64,000 bases of DNA from Ariolimax columbianus (lineage: Eukaryota > Mollusca > Gastropoda > Stylommatophora > Arionidae), in contig JAVGWX010000013.1 of assembly GCA_036924085.1 (NCBI GenBank), forward strand, positions 64,933,157 through 64,997,156, read 5' to 3'. Shown here in pieces: positions 43,201-52,169 of this stretch. Both the position numbers and the translations under genes were made by a program. Under the pieces are notes generated by a model that ran no database searches, was not told the origin of the DNA, and worked only from the letters and a program-made list of their open reading frames with translations. Each line of letters starts with the position of its first letter. Position 1 is the stretch's first letter.

Positions 43201-45651
43201 CACAGCTGAGTTACCATAGAAATCGGCTGAAAATGCTGCTCTTTTGATTGTTCGATGGTACACCTGTTTAATTTGTTTATGTAGATATAATAATTATGTT
43301 TATAGTGAAAACTAACAGGTATGGCCATCTTGTAAACATTGATTATCCACCCCCAGTTAAAAATGTTTTCTTTCAAGCATGGGATGCCGAAAAAATGTTG
43401 GGTCTATATGTTTGCGCTGTTTTTCAACATTTTCACCTTCACTTTCCTGTACATCAGAAGAAAGAAGAACACCCCCCCCCCCCCCCCCCCAATCATTGAA
43501 CCAATTATGCGAGAGGGCCGTTGGAAGAAGTGGATGCCTTTACCTAATTGGGGTAGCGCAATTGACACACCGGGAGGTATAGATACAGATGTAACGATCA
43601 GAATTGGAAAGGCAAGAGAGACATCCCTGACACTAAACAGCATATGGAGATTCAGATAATTCAAGATTCACACGAAAGTTAGAATATTTAACGGCAGTGT
43701 TAAGTCAGTGCTGCTGTCCGGGCAGAAACATGGAGAACGACCAAAGCCATACAATCAAGATTCATGTCCTTCATTAAGAGATGCCTAAGAACAATAATGG
43801 GCCTAAAATGGCAGAACATATTGAGGAAAGGGGCCAACAACAGCCACTGGAACAACATGTTCAATGAAGAAAATGGAACTGGATAGGACATATACTGCGG
43901 AAGGCAGCACCCAACATAGACAGACAGGCTCTTACTCGGAATCCTCAGGAGAAGAAAAAGAGAGGTAGACAAAAAGACACGGAGAAAAAAATGTGAGAAG
44001 GAACTACGGTCAAATGATTAAACCTGAAGATAGGCAGAAAAAGTAGCCCAGGACTGTGTATGCTGGCGAGATGATGTCAATGGCCTATGTACAGAGCGGG
44101 GCGACGGAATTGATCAAGAGCATTGTAGGTCATCCCCTGTTTCTCATTTCAAGGACTGTTCTCTTAAGTATATTATTGTGTTGTTCATTTCAGCCTGACA
44201 CCTGACAGTACCACTGGAGTTTATATGTTTTTACAATAGTGAATAGAGGTCTTCATTTAGTCTGATATTCATAATCACACTACCATATAAGAAAAAGTGA
44301 TAATCAAATGATACACAGCAATGCTTCCCAAAGTGGAGGTCCGCAGACTGATGCCGGCCCACGAGCTCTATTGTCCTTTGCCCACAAAGGACAATAAATT
44401 TTAATGTTTACTCAATTGCCTCTCGGCTGAAAATAATCTTTAAAAATTCATGATTTCTCTATGAAAATACGATATCCACCACATTTTTTGTGAATACACA
44501 TGGACGCAACCCTATTGATATATATATTTTTACAATTTTATTACAAATTTAATATGATTTAAAAAGAAAAATAACCGCTAAATTGGGCACTGGTCCGGTT
44601 ATTGCTAAATAATTTCCTGCCAGTGTGTCACACTGAAAGATTTGGGAAGCACAGGTACACACATTCAATATATTGATGATTCGTCCTGGTTTCAACTTAA
44701 CTTTACTTAACGTCTTTATACTGGGTTTGAAGACTGCAGAGTCAGCACACAACCACTTTCTATTACATTTACTTGTCCTAAAAATGACTATATGCATCCA
44801 ATCTATTCATGAATGCATTAATTGACCTTGCCTCCACTATTTCCTGTGGCAATGCATTCCAAGTGTTCACCACTCAGACGGAAAAAAATATTTCCTGGTA
44901 TCTAATCTGGACCTTTCTTTAATTAATATGTTGCTGTGCTGTTTTGTTCTTGTAGGCGTCTGTACTTTAAAAAAACTTGTTATAGTCTAATTGATCCTAA
45001 AGGATATTTAAATACTGAGCATTCACAATCAAGTCTGACCCATCATTGTCATAAAGAAAACTGAAGTAGAAGACACAGCAGTGAATGAGTTGACAGCATC
45101 CAGTGAATTATGGCTGGATGCTTGCAACAGGGATTTCAAATAAGAGATGACCAAGGCCCATTTTCGCCTCCATGTGGTGGCTCTGGAAACAGGCTGCACA
45201 CATGCAGTCTGTCTGAGAGAATAGGGAAGGCTAACATGGTCGCGAAAATGCTGGTGCTGAAACTGGATAGGTCGAGCTGAATGATATTGCAGCCTCGCCA
45301 TAAACTATGACACAGGATAACAAAATGTCCTTTTTCAGGACAAACACAGAAGGCGGCACAGAAGGCCTGATATAGCCAAACACAATTGCCTGACATGTAT
45401 GACAACACAAAGTGACATGGTCAATAAACAGCTCATCACATACCTGAATGGGTGACTGTCACTGGACTTGCTCACAGCACTCATGACCTTCTTGTAGATG
45501 ACAAAGCTGAAGGTGGCTGTCAGGAGGGCCAGCGAGAGATATGCCACCACACTGATCACAGACAGGAGGGCCAGAGACAGCAGGACCACCAGCGTTGCAC
45601 CAAAGACAACACCAGTTTTTTTTACATCCCGCCAGTAGATCAGATCTTTCA
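31203..45651 (-). CDS. RTN: Reticulon, complete C-terminal reticulon homology domain in six exons (N-terminal exon not found)
   Basis: Six minus-strand exons splice in phase to about 190 residues. Visible features in order are [17 protein letters not shown], a first long hydrophobic hairpin, the connecting loop ending [16 protein letters not shown], a second hydrophobic hairpin beginning [15 protein letters not shown], then [29 protein letters not shown] and a terminal [12 protein letters not shown] stop. This is the reticulon homology domain of the RTN family, ER-membrane proteins that wedge into and curve tubules. Lys at -3 and -5 fit a KXKXX retrieval motif. Exon lengths are 208, 139, 70, 47, 59 and 49 coding nt. 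The first five are, to my recollection, the lengths seen in vertebrate RTN genes. All introns are GT-AG. The reticulon N-terminus is variable by nature, and the exon(s) carrying it must lie to the right of 45651. Introns hold SINEs, LINE tails and tandem arrays. Confidence 0.93.
31262..31425. repeat. 53-bp tandem repeat, 3 copies
   Basis: The unit contains tgtagtattatacaagtaaa and gtgatccagttttaaa. It lies immediately upstream (minus sense) of the reticulon terminal-exon acceptor at 31252. Confidence 0.88.
31480..31865. repeat. Diverged dispersed repeat, partner at 61255-61500
   Basis: Segments such as cttgtcattc, catgtttccagaag-like and ctacattgtggttcg-like sequence are shared in order with 61255-61500. 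It may be the 3' region of an RNase H-type LINE, but I could not confirm a reading frame. Confidence 0.35.
31870..32240 (-). repeat. SINE-J copy
   Basis: It matches 9011-9330 along its length (cttcctgcggcttagaagac, tgcccaggcagtggctaac). Confidence 0.65.
32573..32932 (+). repeat. Repeat B, uninterrupted copy
   Basis: It runs from tctttgtatatgacaaagac to gtacaggtcaactaagac and serves as the reference for the nested copies. Confidence 0.8.
33046..33770. repeat. 42-bp minisatellite, about 17 copies, inside reticulon intron 5
   Basis: The unit contains gtggggttgtcaacatgtc and aagaggtacatcagct. Two main variants differ at ttcaaa versus tgcaca. The length of 14 codons keeps frames open on both strands (for example [14 protein letters not shown] on plus), which is incidental. 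The array ends about 26 bases from the exon 5 donor. Confidence 0.95.
33796..33854 (-). CDS. RTN: Reticulon domain exon 5
   Basis: This 59-nt exon (acceptor TTTTCAG, donor GTAAGT) reads [19 protein letters not shown] plus two bases. It aligns with the AQIDxYLGLA segment after the second hairpin. If the donor were ignored, an in-frame TAA would end the protein at once, but the downstream exon at 31251 completes the family C-terminus, so splicing is the better reading. A 42-bp tandem array starts about 26 bases past the donor. Confidence 0.9.
34380..35090 (+). mobile_element. RNase H-bearing LINE fragment split by a SINE-A insertion
   Basis: The left part reads [20 protein letters not shown] then [13 protein letters not shown] (RNase H C-terminal block). 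The right part (34851-35076) reads [20 protein letters not shown] then [11 protein letters not shown], the zinc motif end. It is the same lineage as 4326-4660. Confidence 0.8.
34615..34842 (+). repeat. SINE-A copy nested in a LINE fragment, with TSD
   Basis: The 10-mer aaaaaataca occurs at 34605-34614 and 34843-34852 on either side. The head is somewhat degraded (gcgtgggttaggtgacacgg). Confidence 0.85.
35600..36000 (+). repeat. tRNA-like SINE (same family as 835-1115) interrupted by repeat C
   Basis: The outer parts (ccgttcctccagtcgatg, aacagcaaggaagggaactggcc, and attgttgccatgggactgac) match 915-1105. A 3' part of repeat C at about 35770-35910 ends in gcagaagaagaaaac, giving its plus orientation. 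Confidence 0.65.
36000..36255 (+). repeat. Repeat E, partial and diverged
   Basis: It contains catactgaccaagaccttcacc and aacagattgtgttacagcagcctggc-like segments of the family. Confidence 0.5.
36365..37165 (+). mobile_element. RTE-like LINE fragment with FVDD motif and C-terminus
   Basis: It starts at RT motif C ([13 protein letters not shown]), then [30 protein letters not shown] and [21 protein letters not shown] frame change follows into [20 protein letters not shown]. This is the palm-to-C-terminus order of RTE-type RT. The upstream part is absent. Confidence 0.85.
37265..37910 (+). repeat. Repeat G, near full length
   Basis: About 640 bp with gattcactcattattgaga, gtttagtttgtttatgtag and caacaagttctttattaatg segments shared with 25490, 41620 and 43190. 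It is non-coding and lies in reticulon intron 4. Confidence 0.7.
37962..38008 (-). CDS. RTN: Reticulon domain exon 4 (second hairpin, second half)
   Basis: This 47-nt exon (acceptor CATCAG, donor GTAATA) completes a Val codon and reads [15 protein letters not shown]. The FSVP.LYE block is conserved in reticulons. Phase 1 entry and phase 0 exit fit its neighbours. Confidence 0.92.
38100..38400 (-). mobile_element. CR1/L2-like LINE 3' tail
   Basis: The minus strand reads [20 protein letters not shown] then INAFNDRLD. The 3' end is at cttaacttaac (low coordinates). Confidence 0.75.
38440..38790 (-). repeat. Repeat C copy, diverged
   Basis: It contains gactgcgatatctgtgtctttcgg and cacatccgatttc, then cagccacttgg..aaataggg and ctggctgctgtcag. 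There is no clear GAA tail. Confidence 0.55.
38792..39320 (-). mobile_element. CR1/L2-like 3' tail split by a SINE-A insertion
   Basis: Parts 38792-38810 (aacttaacgtctttata) and 39039-39320 are continuous in other copies. The minus strand reads [14 protein letters not shown] and FMNRLDAHR. Confidence 0.78.
38820..39038 (+). repeat. SINE-A copy nested in a CR1/L2-like tail
   Basis: Flanking near-duplicates are ctagtttag (38811-38819) and ctggtttag (39039-39047). The head has gctggtggttaagtgacatgg and gggttcgtgtccc. Confidence 0.82.
39502..39571 (-). CDS. RTN: Reticulon domain exon 3 (second hairpin, first half)
   Basis: This 70-nt exon lies between acceptor CACACAG and donor GTAAGT. It reads [20 protein letters not shown] and VII plus one base. 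It matches the FAxLMWxxTYVGxxFNGxTL block of reticulons and is too short to be found by ORF length alone. Confidence 0.92.
39800..40600. repeat. Two SINE-J copies in opposite orientations
   Basis: Positions 39800-39920 match the family's 3' part on the plus strand. Positions 40235-40600 are a near full-length minus copy whose tRNA-like head includes GGTTCGAATCAC on the minus strand. Confidence 0.7.
40600..41160. other. Reticulon intron 2 sequence with diverged LINE-like text
   Basis: The segment 40600-40850 (ttatcgtagataacattctt, ctttttgaaccattattttat) may be a degraded LINE, but I could not confirm a frame. Confidence 0.3.
41262..41620 (-). repeat. Repeat C, near full length
   Basis: The low-coordinate end is cttcttcatcttcgttcgttctc. 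It is very similar to 19262-19615. Confidence 0.75.
41625..42175 (+). repeat. Repeat G copy
   Basis: It is alignable to 37265-37910 through atttgaagattcacccatta, aggtagatctatttagttg and tcttgtatctcagaaactaac. Confidence 0.7.
42313..42534 (-). other. Unassigned 73-residue open frame in reticulon intron 2
   Basis: It reads [20 protein letters not shown] at its start and ends [14 protein letters not shown] stop. The first residues overlap repeat E sequence, so at least the start is not a real gene start. I recognise no domain. Confidence 0.2.
42478..42715 (-). repeat. Repeat E copy
   Basis: It contains aagcccacaatgagtaaatt, agcatgctgatgaaggtgga and cagccaggctgccttgaaaac. The tail at the left is attattattgtg rather than a clean AAC run. 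Confidence 0.65.
42922..43060 (-). CDS. RTN: Reticulon domain exon 2 (loop between hairpins)
   Basis: This 139-nt exon completes the Arg codon and reads [15 protein letters not shown], then [20 protein letters not shown] and [11 protein letters not shown], followed by donor GTAAGA. It corresponds to the loop region (the Nogo-66 equivalent) between the two membrane hairpins. The acceptor is TAAACAG. Confidence 0.93.
43190..43470 (+). repeat. Repeat G partial copy ending in a C18 tract
   Basis: It shares gtttaatttgtttatgtagat and ctgtacatcagaagaaag-like segments. A C run follows at 43473-43490. Confidence 0.6.
43500..44110 (+). mobile_element. RTE-like LINE 3' fragment
   Basis: It reads [20 protein letters not shown] then NSIWRFR, then frame changes into [22 protein letters not shown] and [15 protein letters not shown] text. 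It parallels 36365-37165 and is broken by several indels. Confidence 0.7.
44322..44660. mobile_element. hAT-like MITE, about 335 bp
   Basis: The left end is caatgcttcccaaagtgg and the right end tttgggaagcaca, giving inverted termini sharing TGCTTCCCAAA. The sequence ggtccgcagac..ccggccca near the left end is typical of hAT tips. The flanks gatacaca and ggtacaca match at 7 of 8. No transposase is present. Confidence 0.7.
44695..45010 (-). mobile_element. CR1/L2-like LINE 3' tail
   Basis: The minus strand carries the [15 protein letters not shown] block (gtggcaatgcattccaagtg on plus). The 3' end is at caacttaactttacttaacg. Confidence 0.72.
45055..45330 (+). repeat. Repeat C copy, diverged 5' part
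   Basis: It contains gaccaaggcccattttcgcc, ggaaacaggctgcacacatg and gatattgcagcctcgcc. It lies in reticulon intron 1, just left of the first domain exon. Confidence 0.55.
45444..45651 (-). CDS. RTN: Reticulon domain exon 1 (YWRD motif and first membrane hairpin)
   Basis: This 208-nt exon follows a polypyrimidine tract and CAG acceptor; its donor is GTATGT. It starts with two bases completing a Val codon, then [20 protein letters not shown], a hydrophobic stretch of about 35 residues, and ends SKSSDSHPF plus two bases of an Arg codon. The DLIYWRD..KTG signature is diagnostic of reticulons. Confidence 0.95.
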
Positions 45652-45659
45652 CTGAAAGT

Positions 45660-46540
45660 AGAAGAGAGATAATGTGAACATAAAGGCATCTGTTAGGCTG
45701 TGGAACACAACTTTTTCTTCACTAGCCAATGCAAATAAAAGCACAAATAATGTGTGTCTTCTACTTATTCCCGCCAACACAACATTACTTAGTTGCATTA
45801 ATTGAAGATTGAACCTAGACCACTCATATGGGCAGTCAGTACACTAACCACTGCTACTTGTATTGTGCAGGGCCTTATTCTTTCTTCAGGAAGAAGGATC
45901 TTTTTCTTTTCTTTTTTCCTTCTCCATATAGGTTAGATAAATGTGTATGTTGGATTACTGGGTGGCCTGTTTCACAGAAGCGGTAACGCAGCTGCCGGTA
46001 CCAACTTCGCTTCCATTGTCTTATGTTTTGGGCCACAGTGGATCAGTGGGTGATGATAGTTTCCCATCTGTAGCATCGTGGATGTAGTTTCTGAGTTCAA
46101 TGGAGTTGGACCAGTGTGTATGTGGTCTTCCTCTGTCTTGTGGGTACCAGCCTGCTGTCATGCTTCAATGATCAACAGTTCTTCGATATAGGTGGCCAGC
46201 CCAGCGATGCATTATTTAATTTGCGTGAGTAGCGGCATCCTTCATCAAGCTGACGTGGGGTTGAGAACTCGCTCGGGGCCCCTGTGCGATTGATGCCTCT
46301 GTAGCTATGCACAGCGGATGTTAAAGTAGAAGTGGGCACGGAGAAGTCAGTAGTCGCTGCCTATGCAGAAGGAAGCAGAATGTGTGTCATTTTGTTGAAC
46401 TTTTTACAATAAATATACAAGCAAAAGCATCTGCTAAATATCCAGGTGTCTAAGCTCTAATTCCCTCCAAAGCATCAAACTACACTAAACTTGATTTTAC
46501 TTTCACAGTATAAATTACATCTGCTTCTTCATCCCAAAAA
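45660..46540. other. Presumed reticulon upstream intron
   Basis: Sequence preceding the first reticulon domain exon. I found no N-terminal exon and no named repeat here. Confidence 0.4.
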
Positions 46541-46544
46541 GACA

Positions 46545-46810
46545 TTGTGTCATAGTTTCCAACGAGACTGCGATATCTGTCCCTTTCAGCTAGCCACATC
46601 AAATTTCTAACATCTTTTGTGTATACTGGGTTTGCCTTCCCACTATGATCCCTTTTTTCTTAGCCAGACTACACTAGCGCAGCTGGTTTTTAGGGCCCCT
46701 ATATGAAGGCAGAATATGGTTTTATTCAGCTCTGGTTCGTGACCCTGTTGCAAGTAGCCAGCAATAAGTTGATGGCCGCTGTCAGCTCATTCCCCATGTG
46801 ACAACTTCCG
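46545..46810 (-). repeat. Repeat C copy, diverged
   Basis: It contains gactgcgatatctgtcccttt and gatggccgctgtcagctcatt. Confidence 0.55.
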
Positions 46811-46814
46811 CCCT

Positions 46815-47455
46815 GTATAAATGTAAAGGTATATTAGGTCTGTTTACATTTTTCAATGATGTGACATGTTCTAGTTAAAAATTATGCTTAAACAAAGACT
46901 TTAGCATGTGCGTGAGAATTTAACATTTTAGTCAATTTGCTATCCAATTCAATTTTTCATTTTAATTATAAATTACAATAATACACATAAAAACATTTTT
47001 TTTAAACTCGTTAAATTAATATGTGAGTTAAAACAAGTTATCTCCCTGCGCTTAGATATAAAAGACAAGTTTCACAGTCAAGGCAAAGTGTGTTAAGGGT
47101 TAATTGATTATTTTGTGTCTGGTTATGTGCTCTGGATTTTTAAAACACACTTTCTAACAGGTATCCTATGGAACCATCCTCAGAATAACATACTGATCAA
47201 ATCTCTCACTACTCCTACAAGTCACAGCAGTCTGGCCAACGAGGTGGGGATCAATACCATGATCCCCAAATTGATGCGCTTACTGGAAAGTAAGCGAAGA
47301 AGTTTAGACGAAATATAAAAAGGTGAGAACGATGGAGTAGAACAAGTAATCAGAGTCAGCTAGACATTAAGAAGGAAGTTGTAAGAACATGCCGACAAGA
47401 ACTAACAAGAACTATTTTGTTAAAAAAATCAAAGAGTTAAATCCGAAGCATTTAA
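46815..47455. other. Non-genic AT-rich stretch
   Basis: Nothing is recognised here except ordinary low-complexity runs. Confidence 0.4.
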
Positions 47456-47459
47456 TCAG

Positions 47460-48240
47460 TCAATCACAACTCGTTCAGGGAGAGGAAGACTGAAGTCTGG
47501 TCCGGCACAACATACTGATCAGACATGTTAATCAGGGTCAGGCACAACATACTGGCCAAGACCCTCACCTCGCTTCCTCGTAGCCTTCCCTGAAAACGGA
47601 CTGTTTTCATGGCAGCCTGGCTAACAAGGTGAGGGATCTACGTAATCCCTGTAGTAGTGAGTGACATGCAGATGAAGCCAAGCATAGCACTAACACTAAA
47701 TGAAATTGGATATGTAGAGCCAAAAGCGCAGATAATGTAGCCTTGCTGCAAACTACGACAGATTGCCTTTTTCAGGACGAGACGAAGCATAAGAAAATTC
47801 AAAAGCACCAAATGGGGGGAAATGATGCAGCAAAGTTGCTGGCTGCTTCCGCTTTAATCAGAGCTGACCAAGACCCTATTCCGTATTCAAGCGGCGGTCC
47901 TTAAAAGAGGCTGCACTAGTGTAGTCTGGCAAAGAGAATTTGGATCGCAGTGAAAGACAAACCAGGCACTGAATTTTTCTTTAGCTGAAATCGGCTGTGT
48001 CAGGCCAAAATTCGTAGCAGCATTGCTGTTAACTACAACCTAACGTCCTTTTCAGAACGAAGAAAAAGAATCTGCAGAAGATGGATGTGCCGGACCGAAA
48101 GGTGCAAACATTGCAGTGAAACTGTAAACTAGCGACACAACGCAAACCATTCTCCGGACTACATTCTGCTACTTGCAAAGCCCTGTTCAGGGCTTGGTAG
48201 CGGGAGATTGAGAATGAACGAAGAAGGAGAAGAAGAAATA
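47460..48240 (+). repeat. Repeat E followed by two repeat C pieces
   Basis: 47460-47695 is repeat E (gtcaggcacaacatactggcc, gcctggctaacaaggtgagg). 47700-48055 and 48060-48240 are repeat C. The second piece ends gaacgaagaaggagaagaag, the GAA tail. Confidence 0.65.
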
Positions 48241-48579
48241 TCAAATACTTAAAAGGTAATTGTATTTATTAAAAATGCTTGTGGGGAAAATGGTTATTCA
48301 ACTGTGTCTGTGGAATAAATTTGAGAGATGTATCATCCATAGATATTTATTGTGAGGGATTTATTTATCTGAGAGTCCGTGTAGGCAGTGGTAGCTTTTC
48401 ATGACAAAAGTACAATATTTGATCCCTGTTACGAACATCGCTCCAGTGGACACACTGTAAATGCATACCTAGGTTATTGTTAGAAAGGAAAAACATGCTG
48501 GAAGGGAAAGGCAGATCCACCTTGTGTTACTGCAGTAGGGCTCTCCAGTCATTAAACTTGCCCTCGCACTGCCCACAAG

Positions 48580-48900
48580 GTTTGTTGTTGTTTCGAATGC
48601 CCACAAAGAGTAGGTTTACTTTTTTGTTCGCCATGAAAAGGATGTTAAGTGATGGGTTCCAGTAGCTTTCCTTACATACCAAACATGCTGATGAAGGTGG
48701 ACCAGGGTCCCACAGGCGGTTGTGCTATGCTTGGCTTCATCTGCATGTCGCTTACTACTACGGGGATCACGTCTATCCCTAACCTTGTTAGCCAAGCTGT
48801 CATGAAAACAGCCCATTTCCAGGGAGGGCTACGTGGAAGCCGAGGTGAGGGTCTTGGACAGTATATGTTGCCTGACCCTGACTAACATGTCTGATCAGGA
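48580..48900 (-). repeat. Repeat E, near full length
   Basis: It runs from the tail (gtttgttgttgtttcg) to catgtctgatcag. It is the best copy for defining the family. Confidence 0.7.
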
Positions 48901-48904
48901 GGCC

Positions 48905-49330
48905 CTTCCATTGCACTTTGGTTGGGCTGGCTTCTGAGAGTGCACAAACCTAGCATAGGTACATACAGACGCACACATGTATCCAAGCACTGGTTTATGC
49001 GTCTTAATATTGCCAAATTGACTACGGTCTGGGGTGGAATAGGCGCGCCTCCCCCAGTAGAAACTAGTGAGGCTAACACATAAAAATAAATTAAAAATAA
49101 AAGATAACATGTCTGATCAGTATATTTTTCCATCCCTCAAGGTGATTTCAGTTGAGACCTTTTCATAACTTGTTTGGGGTCAAAGTAGACCATCCTTACT
49201 TTGTGAGGTGGAGCGTATTGCCATTTTCGCTCCAAGCGAAGCATAGCACCACGCAGAAAGAGAAGACTCGGAGGGGAAAGTCTGGATGCTGGACACCCAT
49301 GGGCTGCACCTTCACCCAGGCTTAGTAAGC
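48905..49330. other. Non-genic stretch
   Basis: The 48905-49110 part has no recognised family. gtctgatcagtatat at 49110 duplicates the end of the repeat E copy (catgtctgatcag at 48887), which suggests an insertion between the two. Confidence 0.4.
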
Positions 49331-49500
49331 CGTTGTTGTTGTTCTTTCAAACCAACAGTGAATTTGTTTACTCTTTTGTGTGCCCTGAATGTGGTGCTAA
49401 GTGGCGGGTTGTAGAGCAAGGTGGTAGTGGTCCTCCAGGCGGTTGCAATTGACTTCATCTCTGTGACGCTCACTACTACGGTGATCCTTAGTAGGCCATA
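49331..49500 (-). repeat. Repeat E partial copy
   Basis: The tail is gttgttgttgttctttc; the body is truncated at ctactacggtgatcc, where LINE copy D begins. Confidence 0.62.
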
Positions 49501-52165
49501 AAAATGACACCGCTCACAAACTTACTAATAATAATCAAATGTCAGAGCCATAAACGACGAAACTCCGTCAAACAAACAAATTACCATCAACCAGGGCGAA
49601 AACTGGCTCACTGGAAAAAAAAGCCGCAAACGCCTTTGTCGAACACTATGCCAAAGCGAACCACATAGATGTCCCTGCAGATAGGCATACGGACATTAAT
49701 GAAGAGCAAAAGGGGCACGACAACATCAATATGGCACCAGAAGAGCATATGATGGCAAAACTAACAATGAGCGAAATGGAAGAGGCCATGAGAACATTAA
49801 AGAAAAGGAAATCTTCCGGAAAAGACGGGATAACAAACGAAATGCTGATGGGGCTGGGCCAAACAGCAAAGAGGAAACTGCTATCAGTCCTGAACCAAAG
49901 CTGGAAAAGGGGTATTGTACCCCAGGCATGGAAAGACGCAGTACTTGTACCAGTACCAAAGAAAGGAAAAGACAAAACCGATCCAAATGGATACAGGCCT
50001 ATCAGCCTACTGAGCTGTATCGGCAAACTGATGGAACGTATGATAAACACCAGACTGATGTGGCATCTGGAAGAAAAACGGATACTAATTCCACAGCAAG
50101 CAGGCTTTAGACAGCACAGATCTACTGAGGACAAGGTCATCCTCATAGCCCAGGAAATAGAAGATGCCTACCAGGAGCAAAAGCATACAGTAGCGGTTTG
50201 GGTTGAACTGGAAAAGGCATTTGACAAAGTCTGCAAAGATGGACTTAGAGTCAAGCTAAGAAGAAGTGAAGTTTGTGGGAAAATGTACAAGTGGATCAAC
50301 CACTACCTCAAAAACAGAACGGCCAGAGTCCAAGTACAAGGGCAGATGAGCAAAAAGGTGACACTTGAGCAGGGAGTACCCCAAGGGGGAGTACTGTCAC
50401 CCACACTCTTCCTGGTGTATATAAATGACATTACAGAGAACATACCAAGAAGAGTTCATAGCTCAATGTTTGCAGATGATCTGGCTATGTGGACCTCTGA
50501 AAAGAATCTCACCATAGCAAGAAATCGGATGCAGCAGGCCCTAACATCGCTGGAAGAGTGGGCGAACTCATGGCTGGTCAAAATAAACGAGGAAAAAACC
50601 ACATGTACAATATTCTCGCTATCAATCAAACCCCAAAACACCAAATTAAGTCCGAACGGCAAATACCTACAGCCAAACGACAACCCAAACTATCTGGGAG
50701 TCACATTTGATCGGCGCATGACATGGAAAAGTCAGATCGAGAGAAACCGAATGAGAGCCAGAGAAAGAATGGCAATCATGAGGAAACTTGCTGGCACAAG
50801 CTGGGGAGCAGACGAAAGTATACTAAAGAAACTGTACACTGGAAGAGTGAGACCAGTTCTCGAGTATGGCATTGCGGCATGGACAACAGCAGCAAAGGCG
50901 AACTTTGATAAAGTTAGCAAATTCCAAAACCAAGCCATGAGAGTTATAACAGGAGGCATGAAGTCAACGCCAATTGTAGAACTTGAAAAGATTTCAAAAC
51001 TGCGATCCATGGCCGACAGAAGAGACTGCAGAGCCCAGCTGCAATCAGAGAAACTCAGAAGACTGACTGACCACCCAATGCCCCAGAGACTAAACAATTT
51101 CGGAAGTGGGAAACTAAAGCGAAGAAACTTTGCAGAAATAGCCAAAGCAAAGATGCACGAAAACCCCATGAACGCACTAACAACACCAAAGCCCATCCCT
51201 ACTGTACGAAAACCTACCTGGAGGCAGCATATATTTCCAGAGGTGGTAGAAAATATACCAGGTATTAGAAACAAAAACTGCCAGTCTGAAAAAGAAAGAA
51301 GAGATACTACCCTGAGTTACATTACGGAAAACTACCCAAGCATGGACTGGACCCATGCATACACCGACGGTTCCGTAACAAATACAACACAGTACGGAGG
51401 GGCAGGAGCATTCCTGAGTCTACCAAATGGCAGAAAAATAACACTGTCATTCGCTACTGGAAAATACACAAGCAATTTCAAAGCGGAGGCAGAGGCACTT
51501 AGGGCGGCAGTGGAAGAAATGGTGACAGGTAAAAGGAATGAAAGCCACATAGTCCTGCTTACAGATGCACTGGCCGTAGTCACAGCACTGAAAAGCCAGA
51601 AAAATACTGAACTTAATGATTTAAGAGCAGTACTCTGTCAACTATGCCAGCAGGCCGCACCAAAAAGAGTAATGGTCCAGTGGGTCCCATCAAACTGCAA
51701 CATCCAAGGCAACGAGGAGGCAGACAGACTGGCAAAAGAAGGTGCAAAACTACCACAACCTGATACTAGTATGACATACGAAGAGTCAAAACGGCTTATT
51801 AGAGCTAGATACATGACCAAATGGGAAACCGAACATACTGGATACACAAAAAACGATGCCTATTACCACTTGAACAGAAAAGAGCAGGTCGTGGTCTTCA
51901 GACTTCGCACTGGCCACAATAGACTCAGGTACCACCTATTCAGCAAATTGAAGATAGGTGGCACCGACGAATGCCCGTGTGGTACCGGCAAAATGACCGC
52001 TGAGCATTTGCTGCAAAACTGCTAGACATACGAGGATCAGAGAGAGCAGATGTGGCCATCACCAGTGGCAACACTAGACAAGCTCTATGGCAGTGTCGAC
52101 AGCCTCAGGATGACCGCTGCTTTTTCGAAAAAATAATGGTTACTGTCTGACTGCGTACGAAGAAG
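49500..52165 (+). mobile_element. I-group LINE copy D: most of RT plus RNase H, 5'-truncated
   Basis: The longest LINE copy here. Its main open frame runs in-frame from about 49605 to a stop at 52023-52025. RT blocks in order: KRKSSGKDGITNEML, PNGYRPISLLSCIGKLMER, QQAGFRQHRSTEDKV, VELEKAFDKV (motif A), QGVPQGGVLSPTLF (B), MFADDLAMW (C) and NYLGVTFDRRMTW. RNase H blocks: [21 protein letters not shown] and [15 protein letters not shown]. Three apparent lesions: motif A has Glu for the catalytic Asp, RNase H has Asn for His, and a TAG interrupts the conserved C-terminal zinc motif relative to copies A and B. The apurinic endonuclease and ORF1 are missing. The 3' end is GTACGAAGAAGAA. Confidence 0.93.
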
Positions 52166-52169
52166 AAAT

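Noticed and set aside
45335..45652. Reading 45335-45652 as a free-standing 105-residue gene starting at its Met
   Set aside because: The Met-like start lies just inside the exon after the splice acceptor, and the last 36 residues are intron readthrough. It is a reticulon internal exon.
49646..51847. Several minus-strand open frames of 80-180 residues
   Set aside because: They are antisense shadows of the RT/RNase H frame of LINE copy D.
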